The translations under genes were made by a program, and so were the position numbers. Below are positions 8,342 through 18,416 of a DNA stretch of 64,000 nucleotides, piece by piece. How positions within the stretch are numbered: position 1 is the stretch's first letter; every line of letters begins with the position of its first letter. Source of the stretch: Paenibacillus_G sp049942825 (lineage in GTDB: Bacteria; Bacillota; Bacilli; Paenibacillales; NBRC-103111); the NCBI RefSeq assembly GCF_049942825.1, contig NZ_CP187970.1:6510001-6574000 (forward strand). The letters are read 5' to 3'. Under the pieces are notes generated by a model that was not told the origin of the DNA, searched no databases, and worked only from the letters and a program-made list of their open reading frames with translations.

Positions 8342-10531
8342 CTATTGGACTTTCTTCAACCGGATCAGCACACTCTCAAAATCGCCATGCTGCACCGGCA
8401 GCGAAATGCCTGCATGCATGAGCTCATCGCCGCCGTACACCTCGCCCGACTCCAAGTCCGTGTAGTCCGCAGCCGGGTCGAGTCCCCGCAGCTTCAGCCG
8501 CTTGTAAGGCTCGTTCGGCTCCGCCAGCACATTGAAGTAGCAGGCCAGCACATCGTCCCCGCTCTCCGAGACGAACATCCAGGCGGCTTCAAGCTCCTCG
8601 AACGGCGAGATGAGGCGGTAGAAGCGGCCGAACTGCACGAATTCGCGCAGCTCCTTGTAGAGCGCCACCTGTGCCTTCGCCAGCTCCTTCTCCTCCGCGG
8701 TGAACTTCGTCAGGTCGAGCTCGTAGCCGAAATTGCCGCTCATTGCGACATCGCCGCGCATCTTCAGGGACGTCATCCGGTGCACCTGGTGATTCGGCAC
8801 CGCGGAGATATGGGCGCCCATCGCGGAGACGGGATACACGATGCTCGTCCCGTACTGGATCTTCAGGCGGGAGACCGCGTCCGTATTGTCGCTGGTCCAC
8901 GTCTGCGGCATATAGTGCAGGATGCCCGGGTCGAACCGGCCGCCGCCTCCCGAGCAGCTCTCGAACAGCACCTGCGGGAATGCCGTGGTAATCCGCTCCA
9001 TGACCGAGTAGAGACCGAGCATGTAGCGGTGCGCCGTCTCCCGCTGGCGCTCCGGCGGCAGCGCCGCGGAGCCGATCTCCGTCATGTGGCGGTTCATATC
9101 CCATTTGACGTAGGAGATTGGCGCACTGGCCAGCACGCCCGATACCGTCTCGACGATATAGTCGCACACCTCGGGACGGGAGAGATCGAGGATGAGCTGG
9201 TTGCGGCCTTCGGAACGGACCCGTCCCGGTACGTGCAGGCACCAATCCGGATGCCTGCGGTACAGCTCGCTGTCCACCGAGATCATCTCCGGCTCGAACC
9301 AGAGGCCGAACTGCAGCCCCAGCCCCTTCACCCGCTGCGCCAGATCGTCCAGCCCCTGCGGAAGCTTCGCCTTGTCCACGAACCAGTCGCCGAGCGAGGT
9401 CGTATCGTCGTTGCGCCGGCCGAACCAGCCGTCGTCGAGCACGAACAGCTCGATGCCGAGCTCCCGTCCGGCCTTCGCGATGTCTTCGATTTTCTCGGCC
9501 GTGAAGTCAAAATACGTCGCTTCCCAATTGTTGATGAGCACCGGTCTCGGCTTGTCGCGGAACTCGCCGCGGCACAGCCGGGTGCGGTAAAGCTCATGAT
9601 ACGTCTGTGACATGCCGGTCAGCCCCTCGGCCGAGTACACCATGACCGCTTCCGGCGTCTGGAACGCAACGCCTGGCTCCAGCAGCCAGCTGAAGTCGAA
9701 CGGGTTGATCCCTAAGGACACACGGGTCGTATACCACTGGTCCACCTCAGCCGAGGCGAGGAAGCTCCCGCTGTACACGAGATTGAAGCCGTAAGCCTCA
9801 CCCTGCTCCTCCGTCGTCCCCCTGCCAAGCAAGGCTATGAAGGGATTCTGCTGGTGCGAGCTGGCGCCCCGGCGGCTCTCGACAGACTGCGTGCCGCTGG
9901 CCAGCGCCCGCCGCTCAATATACCGCTCTCTCGCCCATGCGCCCGGCAGCGTGAGGAGATCGAACCTGTGGTGCGGGAAGTCCACGCTGGCACTCATGGC
10001 ACGCAGCAACCGCAGCGGCTCCTTCCCCCCATTGATGACCCGGGAGCTGCGGGTAATGACATTCCGGCTGCGGTACGCCGTGTAGGACAGCTCCACGCGC
10101 AGTCCGGTCAGCGCATCTTCGAGCAGGAGCTTCAGCGTGTCCGCTTCCTCCTCCGCCTCCACATAAGTGGAGGGAAGCCCTTCGAGCGGCGGTTTGCCGG
10201 CTGTGATTTCATGCGATATGTATTGGAAGTCCGTTACGGTCGTTCCATTGGCAAGCTGAATCTGGTAGGCCGGCTGGCGGAAATCCGAATTGCCGTAGCC
10301 CGGGTACTCCAGCGGCAGGGCGTCCAGAGAGTAGCTGCGGTCCGGAGGGCTTGGGTTCGGGGAGAACGCGCGGTCACGCGTGCGGATCACATGGTCCATC
10401 GCCAGGGAACGCACCTTAGCACCCCAGTACAAATGAACGACATGGCCGCTTGGATAAACCTGCAGAATGTAACTGCTCCCGCCCGCCTGCAGATGAAATT
10501 GCCGCTGCTCTTCTTGGTAACGAATGCTCAT
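8342..10531 (-). CDS. GH36 alpha-galactosidase
   Basis: 729 residues, full family length. It hydrolyses terminal alpha-1,6-galactose from raffinose-type oligosaccharides or galactomannan. The N-terminal beta-sandwich (about 1-330) precedes a TIM barrel beginning at PVLINNWEATYFDFT. The nucleophile is Asp478 in KWDMNR and the acid/base is Asp548 in TSDNTDA; the numbering matches Geobacillus AgaA, and ESCSGGGGRFDPG between them is also diagnostic. There is no signal peptide, so it is cytoplasmic and acts on imported oligosaccharides. Start supported by GAGGAG upstream. Monocistronic: own terminator on one side, divergent diguanylate cyclase on the other, with no sugar transporter nearby. Confidence 0.93.
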   Translation of the reverse strand: MSIRYQEEQRQFHLQAGGSSYILQVYPSGHVVHLYWGAKVRSLAMDHVIRTRDRAFSPNPSPPDRSYSLDALPLEYPGYGNSDFRQPAYQIQLANGTTVTDFQYISHEITAGKPPLEGLPSTYVEAEEEADTLKLLLEDALTGLRVELSYTAYRSRNVITRSSRVINGGKEPLRLLRAMSASVDFPHHRFDLLTLPGAWARERYIERRALASGTQSVESRRGASSHQQNPFIALLGRGTTEEQGEAYGFNLVYSGSFLASAEVDQWYTTRVSLGINPFDFSWLLEPGVAFQTPEAVMVYSAEGLTGMSQTYHELYRTRLCRGEFRDKPRPVLINNWEATYFDFTAEKIEDIAKAGRELGIELFVLDDGWFGRRNDDTTSLGDWFVDKAKLPQGLDDLAQRVKGLGLQFGLWFEPEMISVDSELYRRHPDWCLHVPGRVRSEGRNQLILDLSRPEVCDYIVETVSGVLASAPISYVKWDMNRHMTEIGSAALPPERQRETAHRYMLGLYSVMERITTAFPQVLFESCSGGGGRFDPGILHYMPQTWTSDNTDAVSRLKIQYGTSIVYPVSAMGAHISAVPNHQVHRMTSLKMRGDVAMSGNFGYELDLTKFTAEEKELAKAQVALYKELREFVQFGRFYRLISPFEELEAAWMFVSESGDDVLACYFNVLAEPNEPYKRLKLRGLDPAADYTDLESGEVYGGDELMHAGISLPVQHGDFESVLIRLKKVQ

Positions 10532-10724
10532 ATCGGTTCAGGCTCCTCTTTTTGTACAAGTAGTCGTGGTTTCTTCCCTCATGATACCCTCCGTCCTCCC
10601 GGCCGGATATGGAGGGATGACTCCATTGTATGGAGGAATGTAGGACGTTCACCGGCAGCCTTCGATTCACATGGAATCGGAGTCGTTTTTATTCGACATT
10701 TTTCATCATATTCTTCGGCCGGTA

Positions 10725-10733
10725 TGGTATAAT
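10725..10733 (+). promoter_or_regulatory. extended -10 promoter of the diguanylate cyclase gene
   Basis: TGGTATAAT matches an extended -10 element (TGn then TATAAT at 10728-10733); no good -35 is seen, as is usual for this class. It lies 43 bases before the ATG. Confidence 0.5.
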
Positions 10734-10775
10734 GGCTTATGAATTTGGAAGGGAGTGAAGGAGACCCATAACCTT

Positions 10776-11846
10776 ATGAGCGATCAGCCAGCATACACAA
10801 CGCCGCCGAATTCCAGAGCAAGCTATTATGAAGCCTTGTTTACCGCGGCCACCAAGGGCTGCGTGATCATTCACTTGATGTGGACGATGCTGTTCTGGGG
10901 ACTCGGCGTGCTTCCGATGGTTCTCTATAACGCTCTAAGCACCTGCTTTTTTATCTGCTCCTATCTCTTCCTTCTCAAAAAGCATCATACCCTGTGGGCA
11001 CTGCTGCTTCACCTCGAGATTCGGCTGCACATGGTACTTGCCTCGGTGACGGTAGGCTGGGAAACGGGCTTTCATTATTATTTTTTCATTCTGATTTTTG
11101 CCGCCTTTATGATCCCCATGTATGGCCGTCCCATGCGGATTTTCCTGGCGGTCTCCGACGTAGTGATTTACCTGCTGCTCTATAGCTACACGCCCCTACC
11201 TCGTTATCCCGTGCCGGACCTGTACGTTGATCTTGTGAATATACATAATATCGTCCTGGTAACGGTAACCATCGCCCTTCTCTCTTCCGTGTTCCGCAAG
11301 CGGATCACCGAGACGGTAGGAGAGCTGCAGAATGCGGCCAGCACGGATCCGCTTACCGGACTGCTCAACCGCAGATCCATGTACACCCGCCTGGAAAGGG
11401 AACAAAACCGCTCGCAGGCTCATGGAATCTCCTACTGCGTTCTGCTGTGCGATATTGATAACTTCAAGACGTTCAACGATTTGTACGGACACGATTGCGG
11501 GGATTATGTACTGCGCGATTGTGCCGATTCGATCCGGCGGCTGGTCCGCACCGGTGACGCCGTATCGAGATGGGGCGGCGAAGAATTCCTGATCCTCCTG
11601 CCGGAAACCGCATTGGAAGAAGCGGCGAGCATCGCCGAACGAATCCGCTCCCATCTGTACGAATCAGTCCATTCGTATGAAGGCAGGGAACTGCACATCA
11701 GCCTGACCTTCGGGCTGGCCGCTTGTCCTCCTGCCCGTTCCGTCAATGACTGCATCCAACAGGCGGACCAAGCGTTAATGCTGGGCAAGCAGGAAGGTAA
11801 AAACCGTGTGGTCACCCAGTTTTCCTTAAGCTCTATCGAACCATAA
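10776..11846 (+). CDS. membrane diguanylate cyclase (GGDEF)
   Basis: About 356 residues. Five or six membrane segments occupy residues 25-190 (LMWTMLFWGLGVLPMVL, FFILIFAAFMIPMY, IVLVTVTIALLSSVF). The C-terminal GGDEF domain has the substrate motif DPLTGLLNRR, a metal Asp in LLCDIDNFKTFND, and an intact active site WGGEEF (267-271). An RxxD inhibitory site (RTGD, 258-261) lies five residues before it. It should therefore synthesise c-di-GMP with product inhibition. The ATG at 10776 is preceded by AAGGAG at 12 bases; a GTG at 10755 is the alternative. A possible user of its product is the PelD-like protein at 26303-27541. Confidence 0.9.
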   Translation: MSDQPAYTTPPNSRASYYEALFTAATKGCVIIHLMWTMLFWGLGVLPMVLYNALSTCFFICSYLFLLKKHHTLWALLLHLEIRLHMVLASVTVGWETGFHYYFFILIFAAFMIPMYGRPMRIFLAVSDVVIYLLLYSYTPLPRYPVPDLYVDLVNIHNIVLVTVTIALLSSVFRKRITETVGELQNAASTDPLTGLLNRRSMYTRLEREQNRSQAHGISYCVLLCDIDNFKTFNDLYGHDCGDYVLRDCADSIRRLVRTGDAVSRWGGEEFLILLPETALEEAASIAERIRSHLYESVHSYEGRELHISLTFGLAACPPARSVNDCIQQADQALMLGKQEGKNRVVTQFSLSSIEP

Positions 11847-11850
11847 TCAT

Positions 11851-11884
11851 GCCCTACTCTCCGGCTCCCGCCAGAGGGTAGGGC
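11851..11884. terminator. hairpin between two convergent genes
   Basis: GCCCTAC (11851-11857) pairs with GTAGGGC (11878-11884), with a CT/AG extension. It lies across the end of the convergent minus-strand gene and directly after the diguanylate cyclase stop. The trailing ATTTCC is only weakly T-rich. Confidence 0.4.
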
Positions 11885-13062
11885 ATTTCCTGCTGCACCG
11901 GGACCTCTAACTCACAGAACGGACCCGGCCGAACATGAAGCCATAGGACGCCCCGTTCGTATCTCGCTATGCTCAATCCGTCGCCGGTAGGCACGCCTGC
12001 GGTTACCGCTGGGCGGCTCTCTATACTGCGCCGGCACTTCTCGCTGAACAGATCCCGATAAGGCGTATAGGACTTGCCGCCGGCGAGCACACGCATCGTA
12101 TCCGAACGTGCGTGTCTAAGGATAACGATCCCTTCCCCCGGGTAGCCTTCTACGTAAAAGGGCGTTCCTCCCTCGGCCGTTGAAGGTCCTGCCTGCAAAG
12201 CCAGCCCCTCGGGTGGGCTTGGTTGCGAGTCTTGTCCGTGCTGCGGTGACGCAGCCTGTCGGCTCCCTGTCTGCCCTGCTTGTCCTTCCGGCGTCGCCGG
12301 TACCCGCACAGTTCCTGCCGGTGCAGTTTTGCCTTGCTGCGCAGTCAGGGATTGCTGGGTCGCGGTCTGCTCTATTGGATCCTCCGGCATCGGCGGGACA
12401 TGCTGCTGCCCTTCCTGTGTCATCACGGCCTGATCGCTCCCGGGCTGCCCAGCTTGCCCTTCCTGCGACACCGATACCTGCTGCGCTGCCGGGGCCTGAG
12501 GTCCCCTTACCCGTTCACCGGCTGCAAGCTCGATCCTGGCTGCAGTCTCTCCTGTCCCGTCATCCCACACAGTCATAAGCCTGCCGTCATGTATCAGCAC
12601 CCGATCCCCTGCGGCCGTCACATTTTTCCCATTGCCCCAGTGATACTCTAGCGTCTCTCTCTGTATGACTTCCCCCTCTCGAATGTAAGTCAGAACCACC
12701 AAGTCGTGGACCTGCGGCTCGCCGTAGGATTGAGTGGCTTGAAGCACCATTCCCTTCTTCAGCACCGTGAGTTCATAGCGAAACGGATACCTGCTAGGCC
12801 CGCCAGGATAGTCGGCTTTCAGTCCAGCGATCAGCCCTCCCAAAGCCTTCGGTAGTTTCGGTATTTCGACAACCTCTTCTGGCGATACGGCACCTTTGGG
12901 AGCGGCCAGCCAGATCCCCTCCTTCATCCCAAGCTCATAAACACCGGGCTCCAGCCTGAAATCCCGACCTCCCCCCACTGCGTACAGAAGGGCCGCACAC
13001 ACGATTACTGCTCCTGCCAGCAGCACATTCTTCCTTACCGTCCCTGCCCATGAACCTTTCAC
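11854..13062 (-). CDS. membrane-anchored protein of unknown function with Gln-rich linker
   Basis: About 402 residues. One N-terminal anchor (VLLAGAVIVCAALLYAV) is followed by an extracytoplasmic domain of about 165 residues. Next comes a low-complexity linker of about 110 residues made of repeats like SQEGQAGQPGS and TPEGQAGQTGS, then a C-terminal domain of about 100 residues (TPFYVEGYPGEGIVILRHA). I recognise no family. The GTG at 13062 is the likely start because GGGGGGAAGAGG lies just before it, while the ATG at 13083 has no ribosome site. Gene order gives no clue: it is convergent with the cyclase gene and separated from pdhD by a terminator. Confidence 0.7.
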   Translation of the reverse strand: MKGSWAGTVRKNVLLAGAVIVCAALLYAVGGGRDFRLEPGVYELGMKEGIWLAAPKGAVSPEEVVEIPKLPKALGGLIAGLKADYPGGPSRYPFRYELTVLKKGMVLQATQSYGEPQVHDLVVLTYIREGEVIQRETLEYHWGNGKNVTAAGDRVLIHDGRLMTVWDDGTGETAARIELAAGERVRGPQAPAAQQVSVSQEGQAGQPGSDQAVMTQEGQQHVPPMPEDPIEQTATQQSLTAQQGKTAPAGTVRVPATPEGQAGQTGSRQAASPQHGQDSQPSPPEGLALQAGPSTAEGGTPFYVEGYPGEGIVILRHARSDTMRVLAGGKSYTPYRDLFSEKCRRSIESRPAVTAGVPTGDGLSIARYERGVLWLHVRPGPFCELEVPVQQEMPYPLAGAGE

Positions 13063-13158
13063 CCTCTTCCCCCCTTGAACCATGCCAATATAGTAAAGGA
13101 CAGGACACGCACACCCAATTTACCAGACGCTGGAATTCCCCAAAAGGTTTGGACCCAC

Positions 13159-13202
13159 AAAAAAGCCAGGACCCCAAGCGATGTTCGCTTGAAATCCTGG
13201 CT
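13159..13202 (-). terminator. terminator of the pdhABCD operon
   Basis: On the minus strand AGCCAGGA and TCCTGGCT pair, with an inner stem CAAGCGA/TCGCTTG, followed by six T. A strong intrinsic terminator 26 bases after the pdhD stop. Confidence 0.85.
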
Positions 13203-13228
13203 GCTGTTTTGCGAAATGCATGAAAAGC

Positions 13229-14644
13229 TTACTTGCCGAGCTGGTGAATCGGATGACCGAGCGCGCCTTCGGCGGCGTCCATCGTGATCTCGCCCAGTGT
13301 CGGGTGAGCGTGAATCGTCAGAGCGATATCTTCGAGGGTAGCGCCCATCTCGATGCCGAGCGTCAGCTCTGCAATCAGGTTGGAGGCTTCTGCTCCTACG
13401 ACGAATCCGCCGACGAGTACGCCGGTGTCTTTGTCCGCGATCAGCTTCACGAAGCCATCGGTCGCGTTCATCGACTGGGCACGGCCGTTAGCTCCGTACG
13501 GGAACTTGCCTACAACCGTGTTGATGCCTTTGGCCTTCGCTTCGCTTTCGCTGAGACCTACGCCGGCAATCTCCGGATCGGAGAAGACTACGGCCGGGAT
13601 GACCTTGTAGTCTACGACGCTAGGCAGTCCCGCGATCGACTCTGCCGCCACTTTCGCTTCGTAGGAAGCTTTGTGGGCCAGTGCCGGACCTGGAACGATG
13701 TCGCCGATCGCGTAGATGTGGGGCACGTTCGTCTGGCCCTTCTCGTTGACCTTGATGAGGCCGCGCTCGCCGATCTCAACACCTGCGAGCTCGAGGGACA
13801 GATCGCCGTCGGTATTCGGGCGGCGTCCGACCGTAACGAGGACATAATCCGCCGTGACTTTCTTCTCTTCGCCTTTGACCGTGTACGTTACCGTTACGGA
13901 GTCGCCGGACTGCTCGGAGCCCTGCGCCATGGCTTCGGTGACCACTTCCACCTCAAGCTTCTTGAGGTTGCGCGCCACGAGCGAGGACAGGTCCTTCTCA
14001 AAGCCCGGCAGGATGTGGTCGGAGCCTTCAAGCACGGTTACCTTCGTACCGAACTTCGCGAACGTCTGGCCGAGCTCGATGCCGATGTAGCCGCCGCCGA
14101 TGACGACCATGCTCTTCGGAATCTCGCTGAGCTGCAAAGCTTCCGTCGAGGACAGGATGCGTCCGCCGAACGGGAACGTCTTGAGCTCGATCGGACGGGA
14201 GCCCGTCGCGATGATGCAGTAGTTGAACTTGTAACGTGCGGTTTCATTATCGTTGAACACGCGGGCTTCATTCTCGTTGATGAACAGAGCCTCGCCGTTG
14301 AATACCTGAATCTTGTTGCCCTTGAGCAGCATGCCTACGCCGCCGGTCTGCTTCTTCACGATGCCATTCTTCCATTCCTGCACCTTCGCGAAGTCCACAG
14401 CTACGTTATCCGCCGAGATCCCGATGGAGGAGCTGTGCTTGGCCACTTCATAGTGATGGGCCGCGCTGATCAGCGCCTTGGACGGGATGCAGCCGCGGTT
14501 CAAGCAGACGCCGCCGAGTTCGGCCTTGTCCACGATGAGCACGCTCTTGCCCAGCTGGGCGGCACGGATGGCCGCCACGTAACCGCCAGGACCGGCACCA
14601 ATGACGAGAACGTCAATTTCTACCGATGCGTCACCTACTACCAT
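13229..14644 (-). CDS. pdhD: dihydrolipoamide dehydrogenase, E3 of pyruvate dehydrogenase
   Basis: 471 residues, standard length. It reoxidises dihydrolipoyl groups on E2, passing electrons through a disulfide and FAD to NAD+. The FAD motif is VIGAGPGGYVAAI (residues 14-26), the redox disulfide Cys47/Cys52 (GGVCLNRGCIPSK), the NAD motif VVIGGGYIGIELG, and the C-terminal active-site pair His447/Glu452 (HPTLGE). GGAGGTG precedes the ATG. It is the last gene of pdhABCD and follows pdhC by 5 bases. It may also serve the 2-oxoglutarate or branched-chain complexes, which are not in this window. Confidence 0.96.
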   Translation of the reverse strand: MVVGDASVEIDVLVIGAGPGGYVAAIRAAQLGKSVLIVDKAELGGVCLNRGCIPSKALISAAHHYEVAKHSSSIGISADNVAVDFAKVQEWKNGIVKKQTGGVGMLLKGNKIQVFNGEALFINENEARVFNDNETARYKFNYCIIATGSRPIELKTFPFGGRILSSTEALQLSEIPKSMVVIGGGYIGIELGQTFAKFGTKVTVLEGSDHILPGFEKDLSSLVARNLKKLEVEVVTEAMAQGSEQSGDSVTVTYTVKGEEKKVTADYVLVTVGRRPNTDGDLSLELAGVEIGERGLIKVNEKGQTNVPHIYAIGDIVPGPALAHKASYEAKVAAESIAGLPSVVDYKVIPAVVFSDPEIAGVGLSESEAKAKGINTVVGKFPYGANGRAQSMNATDGFVKLIADKDTGVLVGGFVVGAEASNLIAELTLGIEMGATLEDIALTIHAHPTLGEITMDAAEGALGHPIHQLGK

Positions 14645-14649
14645 AGCGA

Positions 14650-16035
14650 TTACACCTCCATGATCAGCAGCTCAGGATCTGCGAGCAGCTGCTTAATGTA
14701 GTTCATAAAGTTCTGTGCCGTAGCACCGTCGATAATCCGGTGGTCGAAGCTCAGAGACAGCGCCATGACCGGAGCCACGACGATCTCGCCGTTCTTCACG
14801 ACCGGCTTCTCCGTGATGCGGCCGGTTCCGAGGATCGCCACTTCAGGGAAGTTGATGACCGGCGTAAAGAACATGCCGCCTGCCGAACCGATGTTGGTGA
14901 TCGTCAGCGTGGAGCCCTTCAGTTCCGTCGGTCCGAGCTTGCCTTCGCGTCCGCGGGCAGCCAGGTCCTTGATGCTTGCTGCGATTGTCCAGATATTCTT
15001 GCGGTCCGCATCCTGGATAACCGGTACAAGCAGACCGTTATCCGTGTCGGTAGCGATACCGATGTTGTAGTACTTCTTGTAGACGATCTCCTGCTTCTCT
15101 TCGTCGATCATGGCGTTCATAACAGGGAACTGGCGTGCCGCTGCCACGAGTGCCTTCACGATGAACGGCAGGTACGTTAGCTTCATGCCCTTCTTCTCAG
15201 CCATGGCTTTGTTGGCACGGCCGCGCAGAGCTACGAGCTCCGTAACGTCGACTTCGTCCATCAGCGTAACGTGAGGAGCCGTGTACACGCTCTTCACCAT
15301 GGCGTTCGCGATCGCCTTGCGGATGCCCTTCAGAGGTACGCGCTCTTCGACGCGGTCGCCACTGACAGCTGCCGCTGCGGATGCCGCTGGAGCTGCTGCT
15401 GCAGGAGCCGCTGTGCTTGCCGCAGGCGCTGCCGTTGCAGGAGCTGCCGCTGCGCCAGGCGTGAAGCCGAGCACGTCCTCGCGGGTGATGCGGCCGTTCT
15501 TGCCGGTCGGCGTCACTTGAGCGAGGTTCACGCCTTTCTCACGGGCCAGCTTGCGCACGCTAGGCGTAGCCAGCACGCCGCTTGGCGTTACCGCCGGCTG
15601 GGCTGCAGCTGCCGGAGCGCCGCCTGCCATCGGCGTGTCGATCTTGCTGTTCGCGACGTTCGCCGCGACGGAGCTGCCTACCGGCTCGATGCCGCCGACA
15701 GCCGCTTCGGCTTCCGTCTTCGCTGCAGCCGGCGTTGCCGCCTCTGCTGCACTTGGCGCTTCACCGTGGCCGTGTGCCTGCTCAGGCACTTCGCCGGTTA
15801 CGTCGATTACAGCGATGACGTCGCCAACCGTACATACCGTGCCTTCGCCGACTTTGATCTCGACGATGGTGCCTTCTACAGGAGAGGGAACTTCTACGGT
15901 GGATTTATCGTTTTGAACGTCCATCAGGATCGTTTCGTCATTGACTTTATCGCCGGCTTTGACATGCCACTTGACAATCTCGCCTTCGTGGATGCCTTCG
16001 CCCAGCTCTGGAAACCGGTACTCAAACTTTGCCAT
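14650..16035 (-). CDS. pdhC: dihydrolipoamide acetyltransferase, E2 of pyruvate dehydrogenase
   Basis: 461 residues. A single N-terminal lipoyl domain carries the lipoylated Lys44 in the DVQNDKSTVEVPS turn. A long Ala/Pro-rich linker follows, then the E3-binding domain (ATPSVRKLAREKGVNL ... NGRITREDVLGF), a second Ala/Pro linker, and the acetyltransferase core with catalytic His432 in FDHRIIDG. Transfers acetyl from E1 to CoA and forms the core of the complex. Third gene of the operon. Its lipoyl group would depend on lipoyl ligases and transferases such as the lipL product encoded 4 kb away. Confidence 0.96.
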   Translation of the reverse strand: MAKFEYRFPELGEGIHEGEIVKWHVKAGDKVNDETILMDVQNDKSTVEVPSPVEGTIVEIKVGEGTVCTVGDVIAVIDVTGEVPEQAHGHGEAPSAAEAATPAAAKTEAEAAVGGIEPVGSSVAANVANSKIDTPMAGGAPAAAAQPAVTPSGVLATPSVRKLAREKGVNLAQVTPTGKNGRITREDVLGFTPGAAAAPATAAPAASTAAPAAAAPAASAAAAVSGDRVEERVPLKGIRKAIANAMVKSVYTAPHVTLMDEVDVTELVALRGRANKAMAEKKGMKLTYLPFIVKALVAAARQFPVMNAMIDEEKQEIVYKKYYNIGIATDTDNGLLVPVIQDADRKNIWTIAASIKDLAARGREGKLGPTELKGSTLTITNIGSAGGMFFTPVINFPEVAILGTGRITEKPVVKNGEIVVAPVMALSLSFDHRIIDGATAQNFMNYIKQLLADPELLIMEV

Positions 16036-16067
16036 GGTCGCTCACCGTCCTTATTGATCGCTTCGAT

Positions 16068-17048
<981 letters not shown>

Positions 17049-17066
17049 GGCTGAATGTCCTCCCCT

Positions 17067-18164
17067 TTACGCTAAGTAATCCGCTTTTTGCTCTTCGAGA
17101 TGCTGCGGTGTCGTTTCGAACATGGAATCGATCAGGCCGGGAATCGTCATTTTCTCGGTCGTCTCGGCTTTCTTGATCTGCTCCGCCACCGTGTTCTTCG
17201 CGTCTTCCACGACAGCCGCTTCTTCGGCTTCGCTCCACAGGCCCTTGTTCACCAGGAACGTGCGGAATCGGTTCAGCGGATCCTTCTGCTCCCATTCAGC
17301 CGTTTCTTCTTTCGTACGGTACTTGGAAGGGTCGTCACCGGACATCGAGTGCGGCAGGAAGCGGTAAGTCAGGGCTTCGATCAGCGTCGCGCCTTCGCCG
17401 TTGCGGCCGCGCTCGGCAGCATCCTGAACAGCCTTCACGACAGCGAGAACGTCCATGCCGTCTACCTGTACGCCAGTGATACCGGCAGCAACTGCCTTAT
17501 GCGCTACGGACATTGCCGCCGTCTGCTTGGCAAACGGAGTCGTGATCGCATAGCCGTTGTTCTGAACCATGAAGATCGAAGGCAGCTTGAATGCGCCCGC
17601 GAAGTTCAGCGCTTCGTAGAAGTCGCCCTCGGAGGAACCGCCGTCACCCGTGTAAGTGATCGAAACGCGCTTCTCGCCTTTTTTCTTGAACGCCATAGCC
17701 ACGCCCATTGCGTGCAGGTACTGCGCGCCGATGATGATCTGCGGCATCAGGACATGTACGTCGTCCGGAATCTGGCCGCCATGCTGGTGGCCGCGGGAGT
17801 ACAGAAACGCCTGGTACATCGGCAGGCCGTGCCATACGATCTGCGGCATGTCACGGTAGCCCGGGCAGATGAAATCGTCTTTATTGAGAGCGAACTCGGA
17901 ACCGACCATTGTCGCTTCCTGTCCGGATACCGGTGCATAAAAACCAAGACGGCCTTGGCGCGTCAGGTTAACGGCGCGCTGGTCCCACGTGCGTGTGAAG
18001 ACCATGCGGCGCATGAGCTCCTTCAGCTGCTCGTCGGAGAGCTTAGGCATCTCGTCCGGATTGACGACCGTACCGTCGGTGCCGAGTACGGACAAAGGCT
18101 TTACTTCCTGCACTGCCACTACATATGACTTGTCTTGCACGCCCGCTACAGATGGCTTGCTCAT
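17067..18164 (-). CDS. pdhA: pyruvate dehydrogenase E1 component alpha subunit
   Basis: 365 residues. The thiamine-diphosphate motif begins GDGGSSEGDFYEAL and ends in VQNNGYAI; PHSMSGDDPSKYR is the conserved phospho-loop region of the family. The open frame runs further upstream to 18833, but that part is antisense to the esterase gene and is not protein-like. The ATG at 18164 has GAGGTGA eight bases upstream and begins a normal E1-alpha N-terminus. First gene of pdhABCD. Confidence 0.95.
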   Translation of the reverse strand: MSKPSVAGVQDKSYVVAVQEVKPLSVLGTDGTVVNPDEMPKLSDEQLKELMRRMVFTRTWDQRAVNLTRQGRLGFYAPVSGQEATMVGSEFALNKDDFICPGYRDMPQIVWHGLPMYQAFLYSRGHQHGGQIPDDVHVLMPQIIIGAQYLHAMGVAMAFKKKGEKRVSITYTGDGGSSEGDFYEALNFAGAFKLPSIFMVQNNGYAITTPFAKQTAAMSVAHKAVAAGITGVQVDGMDVLAVVKAVQDAAERGRNGEGATLIEALTYRFLPHSMSGDDPSKYRTKEETAEWEQKDPLNRFRTFLVNKGLWSEAEEAAVVEDAKNTVAEQIKKAETTEKMTIPGLIDSMFETTPQHLEEQKADYLA

Positions 18165-18260
18165 AAGTATAGTCACCTCGAAGATAGAATTTGGGGTTGA
18201 AGGTATTGCTGAAGATCCTGCCCGCTCTGGAGAAAAGGAAAGAACTTCTGTTATAGTAGT

Positions 18261-18290
18261 ATTATAAACCTGTTTTTGTGCAGAACACAA
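18261..18290 (-). promoter_or_regulatory. promoter of the pdhABCD operon
   Basis: On the minus strand TTGTGT (18285-18290) and a perfect TATAAT (18261-18266) are 18 bases apart, about 95 bases before the pdhA ATG. Confidence 0.55.
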
Positions 18291-18362
18291 GAACTTACTT
18301 GAAAAATGCCGAGTCTTTTGTGGTATACCATTGGTACAGTGTAACAAAATAGATAGTACAGT

Positions 18363-18391
18363 TTCATGAATTGTTAAGAAACTATTATAAT
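18363..18391 (+). promoter_or_regulatory. promoter of the esterase gene
   Basis: TTCATG and TATAAT (18386-18391) with 17-base spacing, 25 bases before the ATG, divergent from the pdh promoter. Confidence 0.45.
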
Positions 18392-18416
18392 ACAAGCCCC
18401 AAAGGAGAAGGTTCCC

